DNA of 64,000 nt from Eretmocerus hayati (GCA_029851415.1 CM056742.1:87348748-87412747), one strand, 5' to 3'; numbered from the stretch's first letter, positions 1-13,800 are shown. A program made the numbers and translations. The notes: a model not told the origin generated them from the sequence alone.

Positions 1-149
1 CTGATTTACTCTCTTTAGACGCATCCAGATTTTATATTTTTTAGGTATTTTTCGTCGAGATTCACAATTCCATCTCTTTTGATAAAGGTAGTGAGAATCC
101 CGACACGAAAAGCCGTCAAATTTCACAAACAGGATGCGTTTTACGAGAA

Positions 150-1550
150 AAAAATCATTGAAACTTTCCCATTTGCTCTTTCGAGATTTGCTGAAAATTG
201 CCGTATACATTTTTGACAAAATTCTCTTATTCGAGTTATCGAGCTACAACCAAATTAGAAGAAAACTTCCGAGAAACATTATCAAATATCACTCCCAAGA
301 TACGTCGTACTCGAAAATTTATGAGGATTAATTTTGTGGATATTTCAAGCTTCTACATAAAGTTACTCTACTTATTCTGCAATCACATGTGTTCCATCCG
401 AGTTACACTGGGATTACTTGAAAAAAACGCAAACAAGACCATTCCTCGTATTTTTCTAAATAACAGCCCAGAATTCCACTTTGATTCTTGTCATGGAATC
501 ATGAGCCAAGTGCACAAAATAACATTGTACGATACAGTAATCTTGGGGTCTCTATTTTGATCGAATTTAACTGTAATCGTAGATGACTGTGAGAGTGATG
601 AAGTATCTCTCTGGAATACCGTTCAATTCCTCTACATCGTCTGACCCCCAAAATGGCGGAAAATTTTTTAATCAACCCATATTTTCATACACTCGTCTTA
701 TCGGAACCGAATTGTGAAGTAACCGTAACCTTTTCTATTCTACCCTGTTACATTCACAATTTTCCAATCCAAAAGCTTCTACTCCATACATCGAAAATAG
801 TACCCAATCTCAAGTACAATTCGCAAAATCATTATGTGGATGATCTTGCATGATTTACGCATGTAATTTGCATGACTTCTCACCACTATTTCCTGTACGC
901 GGTCACGCACGATCGTGCACCAGTAGCGGTACGTCGTCACGCATGATCACGCACCAAACATTTTTTAATGAACTGAGTTCCAATTCGTGACGATTCAACC
1001 AATAACACCCTTTCTCAAATGTTGTTGTCATCATTGTTAATCTCATTTTCGTCAAGGGTGCACCGTGTTCGGGGCATCGTAATGGCTACGGGAGCATGGT
1101 TGGTAGCCCGTACCCTACTTGAGGGAAATTTCCAATAGATAGACATGCCCATTAAAGGACCCGGCTCCGAGAGATACGATTTTGGGTTTAGGTGAATTTT
1201 GTCGGGGGAAAAATATGTTGTCAAGCAAAAAATTCTGAACAAAAAGTTAAATGGGCTCGAAGACGGAAAATGGCTAGTTTTTTTCAGAATAAATTGAATA
1301 AATACCAATAAATGGGAGGTTATCTAGAACAACAACACAGGGTTGTCTGCAGCGTTTAAATTTGGATAACTGGAAATGTACAATTTGAGTTTGATGTAGC
1401 TCAAGGGTCATCAATTTTGTAATTGAAACATTTTATCTGAAACTTTCGATGGAAAAAGCAAATAAATGCATGCAAGAGAAGTGATAATGCGCGACTGACA
1501 AAGAAATCATAACGGCTTGTATTCTCGACATTTACTCTTTATGTCAATCG
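150..1550. other. Outer arm, non-coding
   Basis: AT-rich sequence without a recognisable gene. Near 905-950 it has repeated CACGCACGATCGTGCACC-like palindromic words (ATGATCACGCACC, GCACGATCGTGCAC). 165-930 has a diverged direct copy at 31,830-32,560. The exact mirror is 30,265-31,667. Confidence 0.6.
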
Positions 1551-1799
1551 GTGTAGCAGCTAACGCTGGAGCTGGATCATAAGGCTGTGCTGACTCAGTG
1601 CAACGAGTACATGATCTTGAGAGCCCAGATATGGTGCGGGAAGGGCTTTTTGACTATCAGCATCATCGCATAGCGTGAGTATCGCGCTTTGAATAGTTGA
1701 TGAAAGGTGTCCGATAATGCATGACTGCAATCGAGCTATATGAAATGAATCAAAATTAACCTTGGATCGTCTGCGACTGGTGCCTACCAAATATTTCGA

Positions 1800-2420
1800 G
1801 GACATGGAGATCGAATCTCATATTGCCGTATCTCGATATCATATTACGTAAGAGGCTGCGGGGTCGAGAGCAAGCGACTATCAAAATCGAGCTCGAAAAG
1901 TCGAGTGGAGGGTGTTTTAGAGGTATTTTGAGGTCGCTGAACACGAAAATGACACCGCCCTGCCTCCTAATCGTGTTGCGTGGGCGGCTGCGGGGGTGGA
2001 GGCGCGAATTGACCAAGATCGAAGTTCAAGTTTCAAGTAAAGGTCTCTTTGGGTATTTTGGGGTCGCTAAGCACGAATTTAAGATCACCCAGCCTCCAAG
2101 TTATGTTGCGTGGGCGGTGGGAAGGGGGGAGGGGGGGTTTGGAGGCGCAAATTGATGAAGATGGAAGTTTGAGAGTTGAATAGGGGAAGTTTTCGGGGTA
2201 TTTTGGCATCGCTTAGCACGAATTTGAGATTACACAGCTCCCGAATCGTGTTGAATGGGTGGCTGCAAGAGCAAGGACGAATGTTGAACTAGATCGAGCT
2301 GGAAGAGCCGGGGGGGGGGGGGTCTTTGATATTCCGAGATCACTGGACACAAATCTCACATCACCCAGCCTCGGAACCGTATTGGGTGAGTGGCTGCTAT
2401 GGTGTTTCCGATGTAGTTTC
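1800..2420 (+). repeat. Tandem repeat, ~135 bp unit, left arm
   Basis: Four to five diverged units recur near 1,845, 1,973, 2,102, 2,248 and 2,378. Each unit has a GTGTTGCGTGGGCGGCTG-like segment, a 'gatcgaagttcaag' segment, a 'ggtattttggggtcgct' segment and a 'cacccagcctcc' segment. G-runs at about 2,120-2,140 and 2,311-2,321 lie within units. The poly-G run differs by one base between the arms. Confidence 0.75.
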
Positions 2421-2559
2421 CTGACAATGATCATTTCCTGGGATAGAATCTGGCGGGAGATGTAGGCAGAATTATGGTATCCGGAACCATACCACGAGCC
2501 CACGCCAAGTGTCTATATTGACCGAGGGATCGAGCGACATCCTACGCATCGAAACTCCG

Positions 2560-5100
2560 ATTTGCTAGCTCTGTAATCACAATTCTCGATGACGGAATAG
2601 ACTACAAATACTTTGAGGTGTGAATCTGCGAGGGGGTGGTGACTGCAAGGAGATTCGAGAGCTGAATCTCTATCATGGCCAATTTTACAGGCAAAATTTC
2701 ATCTCATCATGCGCGAAGCATGACTACTATGCAATGACCACGACGAGAGATGATCCGACTTAGAGAGTGTGATCCTCAAATCTTAGCTCTGTAATCGAAA
2801 ATCTTGAAAAGCAGTCGATTCTCATACATTGACGGGCGTGAATCCAAAACTCAAAGTAGCGAAGAGAAGATTCCAGTATCCTCTCGACGTATCTGGTCAT
2901 CTCCACGGAGCGACTCTGATCTCGACTTGTGGAGAGACGTTCGTTATCCGGTCCGCATACCATGAGCCTAAGCCAACTGTGTTTGTTGGATGGAGCACCG
3001 TGGAATATGCTAGAGATTCGAACTCTGACCCTCTAGCTGTGTGATCATAATTCTCAATGACGGAATGGACTACAAATCGTTGCGGGCGAGAATCTACGAG
3101 AGGGTGGTGACTGCAAGGAGATTCGAGCATAAAATCTCTATTCTGACTGTTTTCACAAGCGAAATCTGATCTCATAAACCGAGAAGCGTGGTGACCATAC
3201 AACCACCCAGAACGATTACATGATGCAATAGCCTAGAGATCGGGAGATATCCCAGGACGTGCGATTATGAAATCTTAGCTCTGTGATCATATATCTCGAG
3301 AAGGACTCTATTCTCATAGATTTACGAGCGTGAATCTACTACTTGATAGTGACGGTTAGGAGATTTGAGTGTTCCCTTGCTGATTCTGGACATCCCCACG
3401 CGTTGAAATTGATCACAAGTAGTGGGATGACTTACGTTATTCGGTCACCATACCACGAACCTAAGCAAAGTGTGTTCAGTGGCCGAAAATTCGAGCAATA
3501 TTCTGGGCATGGGAACTACGATCCTCTAGCTATGTGATTACAATCCTTGATAACGGAATGGACTACAAGTATTTTCGGGCGTGAATCTAGGAGGAGTTAG
3601 TGACTGCAAGGAGATTCAAGCGTTGAATCGCGATTCTGGCCATCCTTACAAGCAGAATCTGTTCTCATGTATCGAGAAACATTGTGACCGATATAACGGG
3701 CCAAGAACCAACACGTGACCTAATAGCCTAGGGATCGGGAGATAACCCCGGACGTCCGATTCTGAAATCCTAGCTATGTGATCGAAAATCTCAAAAAGGA
3801 GTCGATTCTAATATATTGACGGGCGTGAATCTACTACTCGATAGTGACGGGTAGGAGATTCGAGTGTTCCTTTGCTGAATATGGACATCCCCACGGATGA
3901 AATCTGATCCCAAGTCGTGGAAAGAATCACATCTAATTCATTCGATTATCCTAGTTCGGAGCGCTTGGTAATCAATCTAAATGACATTCTCAGGTATCAA
4001 AAGAATCAAGGGATATAATGGCCCAGAACCACGACCTTATATACAAGTCTGGGCACTCCATACAGCAGAACCGTCGCGTTCTTGAGTCGTGGCTCGGCAA
4101 AATGGCCGCTCAGCCAGGAGTTGATTGTTGGTAAACACAGCAGTCGATGCCGACAATAACCGTTTTCGGATTCTAAATTCTACTGATTAATCCCTCTAAA
4201 ATTTGTGTAGCTGGCCCATTATATTACGATGCTGTGATCTTACCACTCGAGCTATTAAGTATTAATAATGTTATTCATTTCAGTGTGAGTGATGCCCCAT
4301 GTTGCATGATGGTAGTACTCTTGTCAAATTTCGTTTAGAAGACGGAATAACGAGAGCAAATATGAGTGTTCAGTGTATTTGTTCAGTTTATTTACAATAT
4401 GGCAGTACAACAGACCCTTTTCTTTCTACATGATTTAAAGCGAGGTTTAACACAATTATCATGCACTGAACAGTGTATCTTAGCTTAGATAGATTATTGC
4501 GATTAATCAAACTCGTTATGATTTGAGGATTGCTAATTCATTGTACAATTGCTTGCTTCATTCATCACTAACGAATCTCCTTTCCGAAACGAATGAATAT
4601 CATCAAAGGTCGATCAAAATCAAAATTCAGTTTAATTTGACTTACGTCGACTGCTATGTTTACCAACAACCACGGCTGGCCAATCAGAGCGCTCCTGGCC
4701 GAGCGGCCATATTGCCGAGCTGCGACTCAAAAACGCGACGGTTCTGCTGTATGGAGTGCCCAAACCTGTATATAAGATCGTGCCCAGAACCAACACGTGA
4801 TCTAATAGCCTAGGGATCGGGAGATAACCCCGGACGTCCGATCCTGAAATCCTAGCTATGTGATCGAAAATCTCAAGAGGGAGTCGATTCTAATAGATTG
4901 AAGGGCGTAAATCTATTACTCGATAGTGACGGGTAGGAGATTTGAGTGTTTCTTTGCTGAATATGGACATCCCCACGGGTGAAATCTGATACCAAGTCGT
5001 GGGAAGAATCACATCTAATTCATTCGATTATGCTAGTTCGGAGCGCTCGGTGATCAATCTAAATCACATTCTCAGGTATCAAGAGAATCAAGGGATATTA
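2560..5100 (+). repeat. Alternating A/B satellite, ~245 bp units, left arm
   Basis: A shared landmark, 'agctctgtgatc' followed by a 'gggcgtgaatct' segment, recurs at about 2,570, 2,790, 3,038, 3,280, 3,527, 3,771 and 4,853. Two variants alternate. One continues with 'gacggaatggactacaa', the other with 'aaggagtcgattct'. The higher-order unit is therefore about 490 bp. The array is interrupted by a transposon at 4,030-4,782. Confidence 0.85.
4030..4782. mobile_element. 753 bp TIR element with 8 bp target duplication, left arm
   Basis: Ends are inverted repeats starting CACGACCTTATATACAAGTC and ending with its near complement. The match extends about 130 bp inward, through a 'gggcactccatacagcagaaccgtcgcg' region. 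The direct repeat CCCAGAAC flanks it at 4,022-4,029 and 4,783-4,790. A related empty site in the neighbouring satellite unit near 3,695-3,715 has a single equivalent word, which supports an 8 bp target duplication. No transposase is visible, so it is a non-autonomous DNA element. An 8 bp duplication fits hAT or P-type families but does not decide between them. Confidence 0.85.
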
Positions 5101-6169
5101 TCACGGTCAATGATAATTGTTTATAATTTCAAGCCTAGCTTGCATTTTCTTTTTTTTCTTTTTTTTCAACAAATGCTATTCAATTTCATATTGCATCGTA
5201 TCGAGTACCCATTATACATGATTGAAGGTTTTGGAGGTTTTTTCGTTTTATATATCTCACGAATAGAAAATGCGAGTCTCATGTCATGTATTAGTAGAAA
5301 ACAAATGCACAGAGATTTGATTGTATTACACTCATGGTGACAATCTCGTGAACAACTTTAAACGACAATATCTGTTTTTTACAATTGATTATTTCGGCTT
5401 TCTCGGTCCAAAATGACTTCATTTCACCCTAGTATCTTTACAGTATTTTTCAATGTTTTTGTTGTTCTCCTTAACAATCTTTTGGTACAAGACATATTCA
5501 ATATTTCGAGCTAATTGCATCATTGCATTTCATCTCGTTTTCGAACGCACCGGCGACTCTTGTCGCGATTTCGGGAGCACCGCGGGTAGGCAAGCTTTTT
5601 CTCGCATTTGCCGCACGACAGTCATGAATTTTTTCTAGGCACGATGTAATTCAGGATTGTAATATGAATTGTACAATTCCAGAGCGACGAAACAGGAGTT
5701 TAACTCGCTTTATCTGCCGAGTTCACTCTCGGGAGTCCTCTACATCTGTACATTCCCAAGCGAGTGTTGCACCAGCGAACTCTGGTTTAATCATTTGAAC
5801 GAGTCAGTACATCATTGCCTTTTCCGGTTTGCTTTCTCGGTTAATAAATCCCCGTTACGATTTCGCTGGATTCTAGTCTCAACTCGTCTATTTCGTTAGC
5901 AATGTTTGTTGCCCTCAATCTGTCTTCATCACTGCGACCTTCTCTACTCAATTGGGTCTGGGGTTATCTGCCGCACAACAGTTACGTAATATAACTAGCC
6001 GTGGTAAAGTTTTGGGTTCTCGATACGAATGCACTATACGAGAGTGACAGATTCCGAGCTTGTTTTGTTTTCTAACGCACCGTGTGAGTTCACAATCTCT
6101 TTGGGGCCTCTTACGTCTGTGCTCCCGCTAGCTATTTTTTAGTCACGAGTGTGACCCTCCTGGAACGCT

Positions 6170-7110
6170 TCTGGTTTGAGCATGTAGCTAAACTCGGTAC
6201 TTCAAGACGATCTTGGCTCGTATGATAGGCGTCTCACCCAACAATCAAAATTGATAAGAACTATTGTTTGAAAATTGGGGCGTGGCGTGAATTTCCAATG
6301 AAAACATGCAATTTTCTACGTCCTCTTTGATTTGTCCATCATAATTATGAGATAATCTGTAGTTCATCAAAAGATCTACAAAATTGATCCGAACACTTTT
6401 CCTCGCTAACTGCAACCCTTTGGAGTTATTCCTCATAAAAGTCAAAATCTAATTTGAATCAACGAATTCACTGAAATCGTTCACAACGGGCAATTAACTA
6501 TTCTTCTGACACGGTTCATTCAATTTGTAATAGATAAGATCTCCAGGTATTTCTTCCTAAACTCGATCATTTCCGAGTAATGGAAATGATCAGTTTCGCG
6601 GATTGGAACCCTCAATGCGGCGCTTTCATGAATGCGTTTAGGGTTTAGAGCCGCAAAACTGGCGATTCCTATTACTCGAAAACGATCAAGTTGAAGAAAA
6701 TATACATAGAGATCTTTTTCGCTCCAAATTCAATGAACTGTTCCTGAAGAATAGTTTGAGTCCGTTATAAACAATTTCAGCGAATTCGTTGAAACAAACT
6801 CTATTTTGACTCTGATGAGGGATAACTCCACAGGGTTGCAATTTGCGAGGAAAAGTGTCCCGATCAATTCTGTACATCTTTCAAAGATCTATAATTTATC
6901 TTCCTTCATATTTTCCCGGATATTCGATTTTTTCCGACTTATGGCGGAAAAATTGAGAAAAACGTGAATAATTGCATGTTTTTATTGTTTATTTCCGCCA
7001 CGCCCCAATTTTCAAAGAATATTCCCCATGAATATTGATTATTGGATTTTGCCACCCATCACTTCAGCCGAAGATCTTATTGAAATACCGAGTTTTGCCA
7101 TTTAGTGATT
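6170..7110. repeat. Imperfect palindrome within left arm
   Basis: 6,170-6,620 pairs with the reverse complement of 6,660-7,110. Landmarks are 'gaaaattggggcgtggcg' at about 6,267 against 'cgccacgccccaattttc' at about 6,996, and 'tttcctcgctaactgcaaccc' near 6,400 against its diverged complement near 6,835. The arms are about 450 bp with clear divergence. The mirror copy is 21,460-22,390. Confidence 0.8.
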
Positions 7111-9233
7111 GAATTTAGAGGGTCACATTCCTGACTATTTGGCATCAGAAAACTCTGGGTTTCGCACGGATGTGTCGTTGGATGAACTCAGGCGAGTATT
7201 CGCTGATCAAGCGTCACGATTTCTATCAAGAATTGTTAAATTTTGCTTAGTGGATAAGATCTCACCATACTGAGGCGACTGAATCGCGATTTCTCTCGTT
7301 TTCGAGCGCACCGGATAGGCCAGCCTCTTTCCGGGGTGCTCCATCCTTTGTGCCCTCTCAATCGGATTGGACACTAGGTTATTCGTGTGATATTGCATTT
7401 TTAGGCGATTCGTGATTCGAATTTTTTGGTAAATTCTCCGGGTTCTTGAATATTTGCCACAATTTCATCCGAATCTCGTCAGACCTCGAGAATTCCGATT
7501 GCGAAAACTATTGCATACAGTTGGTTACCTGTACTGCGCCATCCTCAGATTATTCATGTCTGATTTATTTGCCGCACAACAGTCATGGAATCTATCTAGG
7601 CATGATGGGATTCAGAATTGCAGATGAAACCGCACCATTCGAGTGAGACTGAATTTTGTCTCGACTCGTTCTCGGAAGTATCGCCGGAGCTCGTTACGTT
7701 TCCGAACGCGACGGGCAGGCAAGTTTTTTCCGGGGAGCCCTTTCACACGAGCTCTCGCAATTATATTTGACTTTTTACAACTCGTGGATGATTCCTCCGA
7801 ACGGCGAGTCGACCTTCGCATTTCATGTCGAATGACTTCTGGTCTTGAACTTTTGTATCACATTATCGCATTTGTGCCTGAAATCGAAATTTGTGTTAGC
7901 AAAGACTGTTGCACAGAGTTGGTTTCCCGAACTGGGATACACCCCCGGATTACCCGCGTCAAGATCATTTGCCATCTTCATGTTATTAAAATTACCTAGG
8001 CATGGTAGAATCCGGGATTCCTAATACGAATGCAGTAATGGAGAGCGAGCGAAATACAACTCACCTCGTTCTCGAACGCACCGTTGCCTCTCGTCGCGTT
8101 TCAGAATGCTCCAGTCCGGTAGAGATCGCTAACGGGGGCATCTCCAACATCACATTCTCGGGCGAGTTTGGTATCAGAAAACTTCGGGTCTATCGATTCA
8201 ATTGGCAGATCATACCTTGAATCTCTCCCACGGTGAATTTATTTTATCGATCCACGTTCCGAATCCATCAGATTCTGGGCTGGACTTGAGGAATTTGATA
8301 GCAAAAAATGTCGGGCATCAGCGGAACACTGCCATGCAAAACTCTTTGATAGCCCGTGCCCGTAGTATCAGTCGCACGGCTTTCACGTTTCCAGCGAAGA
8401 CATGGTAAAATTCCGAATCGTTGAATTTTTGCACTATTCCAGCTTGATTGAATTGCACCCCATTCCGTTTCCGAACGCGGCGGTGTCCCTAAAGGCAATT
8501 TTGAGCGCATCGGGCATACTAGGTATTTTCTTGGGGGCATCAAGATTCCTGTTCTCGCAGGAAATGTGCCATTGGATATCTCGAAGACAATTGTCCTCAG
8601 CAGCAAAGCGACCCTCGAATCATGTGTCACATGAACTTGGTTCTATGAACCTTGCTTCAGTTTCATCGGATTCCTTCCCGGCCTCGAGATTTTTGATAGC
8701 AAAGTTTGTTGCATGAGGTTGATTTTCGATCATCGATAATCTCCAAACATACGCCTCTTTGTATCCAAAAAGTGTCGCAGTTGACATGTCGATCAGATTG
8801 CACCATCCCATAACGACAAAAGTCAAGTTCATTTCGTTTTCGAACGCTCCGAGGGATTGAGCTCTCCGCCGAGGGGCCTTTTGAATCGTCCATCTTCGGG
8901 TCGCTCCGGTCGTTCTCTAATTCTGGGTCAATTATTGGAACGAGCCAGTCGTCCTTTGAATCTCGTGTTGAGTATTTACGGGACAAGGATCCTCGCCCCG
9001 GTTGCGTCGGATCACATCACGAACTCTTGAATTTTGATACCGAATTCCTGTTTCAATGTTGGTTTACTGAATCTCGAACTCTGTTATTACCCGTAATCGG
9101 TGCATTTGCCGCTGAGATAGCGCGAATGTTTTTCAGGCGCGGTGGATTCACGAACTGTCGATGAAATTCCACTCTACGGGCGCGACTGATTCACAGCTTG
9201 TCGCCTTCTCAAATGCACCAGCGACCCCCGTCG

Positions 9234-9880
9234 GGTTTTGGAACGCACCGGGCAGGCATCGTCTTTTCCGGGGGACTTTCTTATTTTAGCTCCCGCAGTT
9301 GTATCCGACGTTCGACAATTTGTTCACGATTCCCCCGATCGGTGAGTCGAATCTCGAATTTCATTTTAAATGACTTTGGGTCTTGGAGCTTAGCCCCAGG
9401 CTCTTGGTATTCGTCCCCCATATCGAGAATTGTCATGGCAGAAATTAATGCACAAAGTTGTGTGTCTGAACTGGTATGACCATCAGATTACTCGTGTCTG
9501 GAGTCTCTGCCATCGAGATGTCATGAGAATCATCTAGGCATGGTGAAATCCGGTATGGTCGATACTGATGCAGTCAAGGAGAGGGACCGAAACGGATTTC
9601 AGCTCAATGTCGGACGCGCCGTTTACTCCCGTCGGGTTTTGGAACGCACCGGGCAGGCATCGTCTTTTCCGGGGGACTTTCTTATTTTAGCTCCCGCAGT
9701 TGTATCCGACGTTCGACAATTTGTTCACGATTCCCCCGATCGGTGAGTCGAATCTCGAATTTCATTTCAAATGACTTTGGGTCTTGGAGCTTAGCCCCAG
9801 GCTCTTGGTATATGTGCCCCATATCGAGAATTGTCATGACAGGAATTAATGCACAAACTTGTGTGTCTGAACTGGTATGA
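9234..9880 (+). repeat. Young tandem duplication of one ~394 bp unit, left arm
   Basis: About 240 bp starting with CGTCGGGTTTTGGAACGCAC at 9,230 recur almost unchanged at 9,626. The right arm has a single copy (about 19,200-19,385). The coordinate-pairing sum shifts from 28,570 to 29,013 across this point, the remainder being a small indel near 9,140. Confidence 0.85.
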
Positions 9881-10800
9881 ACATCAGATTACTCGTGTCT
9901 CGAGTCTGCCATCGGGATGTCATGGAAATCATCTAGGCACGATGAGATCCGGTAGGGTCGATTCTGATGCAGTCACGGAGAGGGACCGAAACGGATTTGA
10001 GCTCGTTGTTGGACGCGCCGGTTACTCCCGTCGCGATTCCCAACGCTCCAGGGGAGTCGAGATCACCCTCGGGGCGCCTCTCCAACTTCACATTTCCAAC
10101 CGAGCTCGGTATCGCTAGTTTGCTCGTTGTGCCTTTCTTATTCGTACTTCTGCCAACAAATCGGCATCAGAAAACTCGTCGTTCATTCCTTCGGCTGGCG
10201 AGTCGACTCTCAAATTTCACGTTAAATTCCCCCTGGCTTCGGATTCTTGCCCGAGTTCAACCTCATTCTTCTACGTCCCCGAGTATCGAATTTAAAGCCA
10301 ATGACCGTTGCATGAATTTGGGCCTCTAATCGGCGACACTTAACAAGTAAGCATTAGTGGTTATGTATGCCATACGAACGTTACGGAAAAATATGTAAGA
10401 ATGGTGGAATTTCGTATCCTCAACATGAATGCACATCTGGGAAGCAACAACAATGTAACTCATCGCGTTTTTGAATGCACCAGACACTTTTGTCGTATTT
10501 TCACTTGGGAAGTCCAGATCACTACCGGCGCTGTCTTCAACCATTCATTCCCTAGCGATTTTGGTATCAAGAAACTTTGTGTCTATTGGTACAATTGGCC
10601 AGTTGACCCTTGAATCTTTTTCTCCGGTGAATTCATGTCATGGATTCACGCTTTGGAATCATTGGATTCTAGACTGAAATTTCTAAATTCGTTAGCAAAC
10701 AATGGAGGAAAACAGTACAACACTGTCATGCGACACCCTTTGATGGTCCGTGCCTGTTGTATTGGTCACACGACTGTCGTGCTTTTCATACTCTACCACG

Positions 10801-13800
10801 AGTTGTATGATCTCGAATTCCGTGCTAGGGCTGGAATGACAAAGCCCCCCGGAAATGAGCATGCCAGCCCGATGAACTCGTGAACGCGATTAGGGCCGCC
10901 GGTGCGTTCGAAAACGAGACAGGCTAGAATTCGGTAATCATGGAATAGTGCAATCTAATCAGCGAATCAGGATTTGACAGAAAGTGTATGAAAATCGTGA
11001 CGGTCGTTCTACCAATACAACGGGCACGGACCATCACAAGGTGTCGCATGACAGTGTTGCACTGTTTCTCTACATAGATGGCTAACAAGTTCCGGAGTTT
11101 CAGTCTAGAATCCACTGATTCCGAAGCGTGAATCTATGACATGAATTCACCGGAGAAAAGATTCAAGGGTCAACTAGTCGATTGTACCAATGGACACAAA
11201 GTTTCCTGATACCAAAATCGCTAGGGGATGAATGGTTGAAGACAGCGCCGGTAGTGATCTGGACTTCCCAAGTGAAAATACGACAAAAATGTCTGGTGCA
11301 TTGGAAAATGCGATGAATTACATTGTTGTTGCTTCCCAGTTGTGTATTCATGTTGAGGATATGAAATTCCACCATTCCTACATATTTTCCGTAACGTTCA
11401 TATGGCCTATAAACCACTCACGCTCACTTGTTGAGTGTCACCGATCAGAGAACCAAATCCATGCTAGGTCATTGGCATAAGAATACTCGGGGATAGGAAA
11501 GAATGTGATTGAACTCGGGCATGAATCCGAAGCCAGAGGGCATTCAACGTGGAATTCGAGAGTAAACTCGACAGCTGAAGGAATCAACCACGAGTTTTCT
11601 GATGGCGATTTCTTGGCGAGAGTACTAATGAGAAAGGCACCTCGACCAAACTAGCGATACAAAGCTCGGTTGGAAATGTGAAGTTGGAGAGGCGCCCCAG
11701 GGGTGATCTCGACTCCCCTGGAGCATTGGGAATCGCGACGGGAGTAACCGGCGCGTCCGACAACGAGCTAAAATCCGTTTCGGTCCCTCTCCTTGACTGC
11801 ATCAGTATCGACCCTACCGGATTTCACCATGCCTAGATGATTTTCATGACATCCCGATGGCAGAGACTCCAGATCCGAGTATTCTGATGGTTATACCAGT
11901 TCAGACACACAATTTTGTGCAACAATTTCTGCCATGACAATTCTCAATATGTGGCACGAATACGAATAGCCTGGGGCAAAGCTCCAAGACCCAAAGTCAT
12001 CAAGAATGAGATTCGAGAGTCGAGTCACCGATTGGGGGAATCGTAGACAGGTTGTCGAACGTCGGATACAGTTGCCGGAGCTCCAATGAGAGAGGCCCCC
12101 GGAAAAAACGATGCCTGTCCGGTGCGTTCCAAAACCCGACGGGGGTCGCCGATGCATTCGAGAAGACGACAAGCTGTGAATCAGTCGCACCCGTAGAGTG
12201 GAATTTCATCAACAATTCGGAGTTTCACCGTGCCTAGAAGAGATTCGTGCTATCATAGCGGCAAAAAACCAGTTACAAGTGATGGGAGGGTTCGTGACAC
12301 AGGGAATCAACATATTCTGAGATTGTCGATGATCGAAAATCAACCTCATGCAACAAACTTCGCTATCAAAAATCTCGAGGCAGGGAAGAAATCCGATGAA
12401 ACTGGAACGAAGTTCATTGACCTCAGTTCATGTGACAGATGATCCGAAGATCGCCTTGCTGATCGAGGCATTCATCTTCGTATTGTCTGATGGGAAATTC
12501 TGTGCAAGAGCTGGAATGATGACGCCCCCCGGGGACAGAGCTTGCACGCCTGATGCGCTCAGAAACGCGATTAGGGCCGCCGGGGCAATTGGAAACGGGA
12601 TGGGCTGCAATACCATTACTCTGTAATAGTCTCATATAATCAACGTTTCGTAATACCACCATGACTGTATAAGAAACGTGAAATCGTGCTCCTGATACTA
12701 CGGTCACGGGCTATCGAAGAGTATCGCAAGACAGTATTCCGCTAGTTCTCGACATTTTTTGCTATCAAATTCCTCGAGTCCAGCCCAGAATCCAATACAT
12801 TCAGTACGTGAATCTATGACATGGATTCACCGGGGAAAATATTCGAGGGATGACTCGCCAATTGAATCAATAGTCCCAAAGTTTTCTGAAACCAAACTCA
12901 CTTGGGAATGTGAGGTTGAAGGTGCCGCCCCCCCCCCTCCAGTAGTAAGCTGGTCTCCCTTGGTGCGTTAAAAAACGCGACGACAATCACCGATGCGTCA
13001 AGATCAAAGATGATATCCGTTTCGGTCGCTCTCGATTACTGCATCGGTACGAGAATCCCAGATTACACATTGCGTGGATAATTTGAATAACATTGGGACG
13101 GCACACACTCCAGACACGAGGGAGCAGAGAGTCTGACCCAGTTGAGACAACCAGCTCTGTGCCACAGTCTGTGCCATCACAACTCTTGATGTCAGGCACA
13201 AAAACGATGAAACTGAGGCAGAGGTTTAAGACCTGAAGTCATTTAACATGAAATTCGAAGGTCGACTCGCCGATCGGAGGGATCGTCCACGAGTTGTCAG
13301 ATGTCGAATATGATTGCGGAAGCGCGGATGAAGGAGGCCCCCAAGAGAAAAAGCTTGCCGGGCCGGTGCGTTCCAAAACGCGACGGGTGACACTGGTGCG
13401 TTCGAGAAGGAGATTGGATACTATTCCGACTCGCCCGGGAAATGCAATGTCATCAACAATTCCGAATCTCACCGTGCCTGGAGGTGTCATGTTATCAGGG
13501 CGGCGGATACAACAGTTACGGATGACAGAAGAGCCTGAGGTTCACGAATAATCATTTATGCAGGCCTTTGGTATCGAAATACACAAGTTGAGACTGTAAT
13601 CGGACACGACCGAGGCGGATATCCATGACCCGAAGTTACTCAACACGGGATTCAAGGGTTGACTGGCCTGTTCCGATAATTGACCCGGAGCTAGCGGATG
13701 CCTGACTCACTTGAAGATGTATAATTTGAGAGAACGCAGGAAGAGAGCTCAATCCCCCCGTGCGTTCGAAAACGGTATGAACTCGACTCTTGTCGCTATA

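Larger units (their letters stand above)
1..10800 (+). repeat. Left arm of giant inverted duplication
   Basis: This arm is nearly identical to the reverse complement of 15,765-31,816. Paired coordinates sum to 31,817 from 1 to about 2.2 kb, 31,818 to about 3.5 kb, 31,323 around 4.5-5.2 kb, 28,560 around 5.3-6.5 kb, and 28,570 from 6.7 to 9.0 kb. Each step marks an indel between arms. The short open frames in it occur as matched pairs in the other arm and show no gene-like splicing or recognisable domain, so I call none of them genes. The arm may extend beyond base 1, because position 1 is still paired with 31,816. Confidence 0.95.
5500..10800 (+). repeat. Diverged ~390 bp tandem repeat, left arm
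   Basis: A core resembling CGTTTTCGAACGCACCGG recurs near 5,541, 6,066, 7,297, 7,697, 8,074, 8,466, 8,828, 9,210, 9,606, 10,003 and 10,466, so spacing is typically 370-400 bp. Other shared words are 'gcaaagtttgttgca', a 'gtatcagaaaact' segment and 'tgacatgaattc'. Sequence identity between neighbours is modest except at 9.2-9.9 kb. Confidence 0.8.

Noticed and set aside
134..2503. Short open frames in both arms as candidate genes
   Set aside because: They recur in the mirror arm only because the DNA is duplicated. They lie in tandem repeats, lack domains and splice context, and change freely between repeat units.
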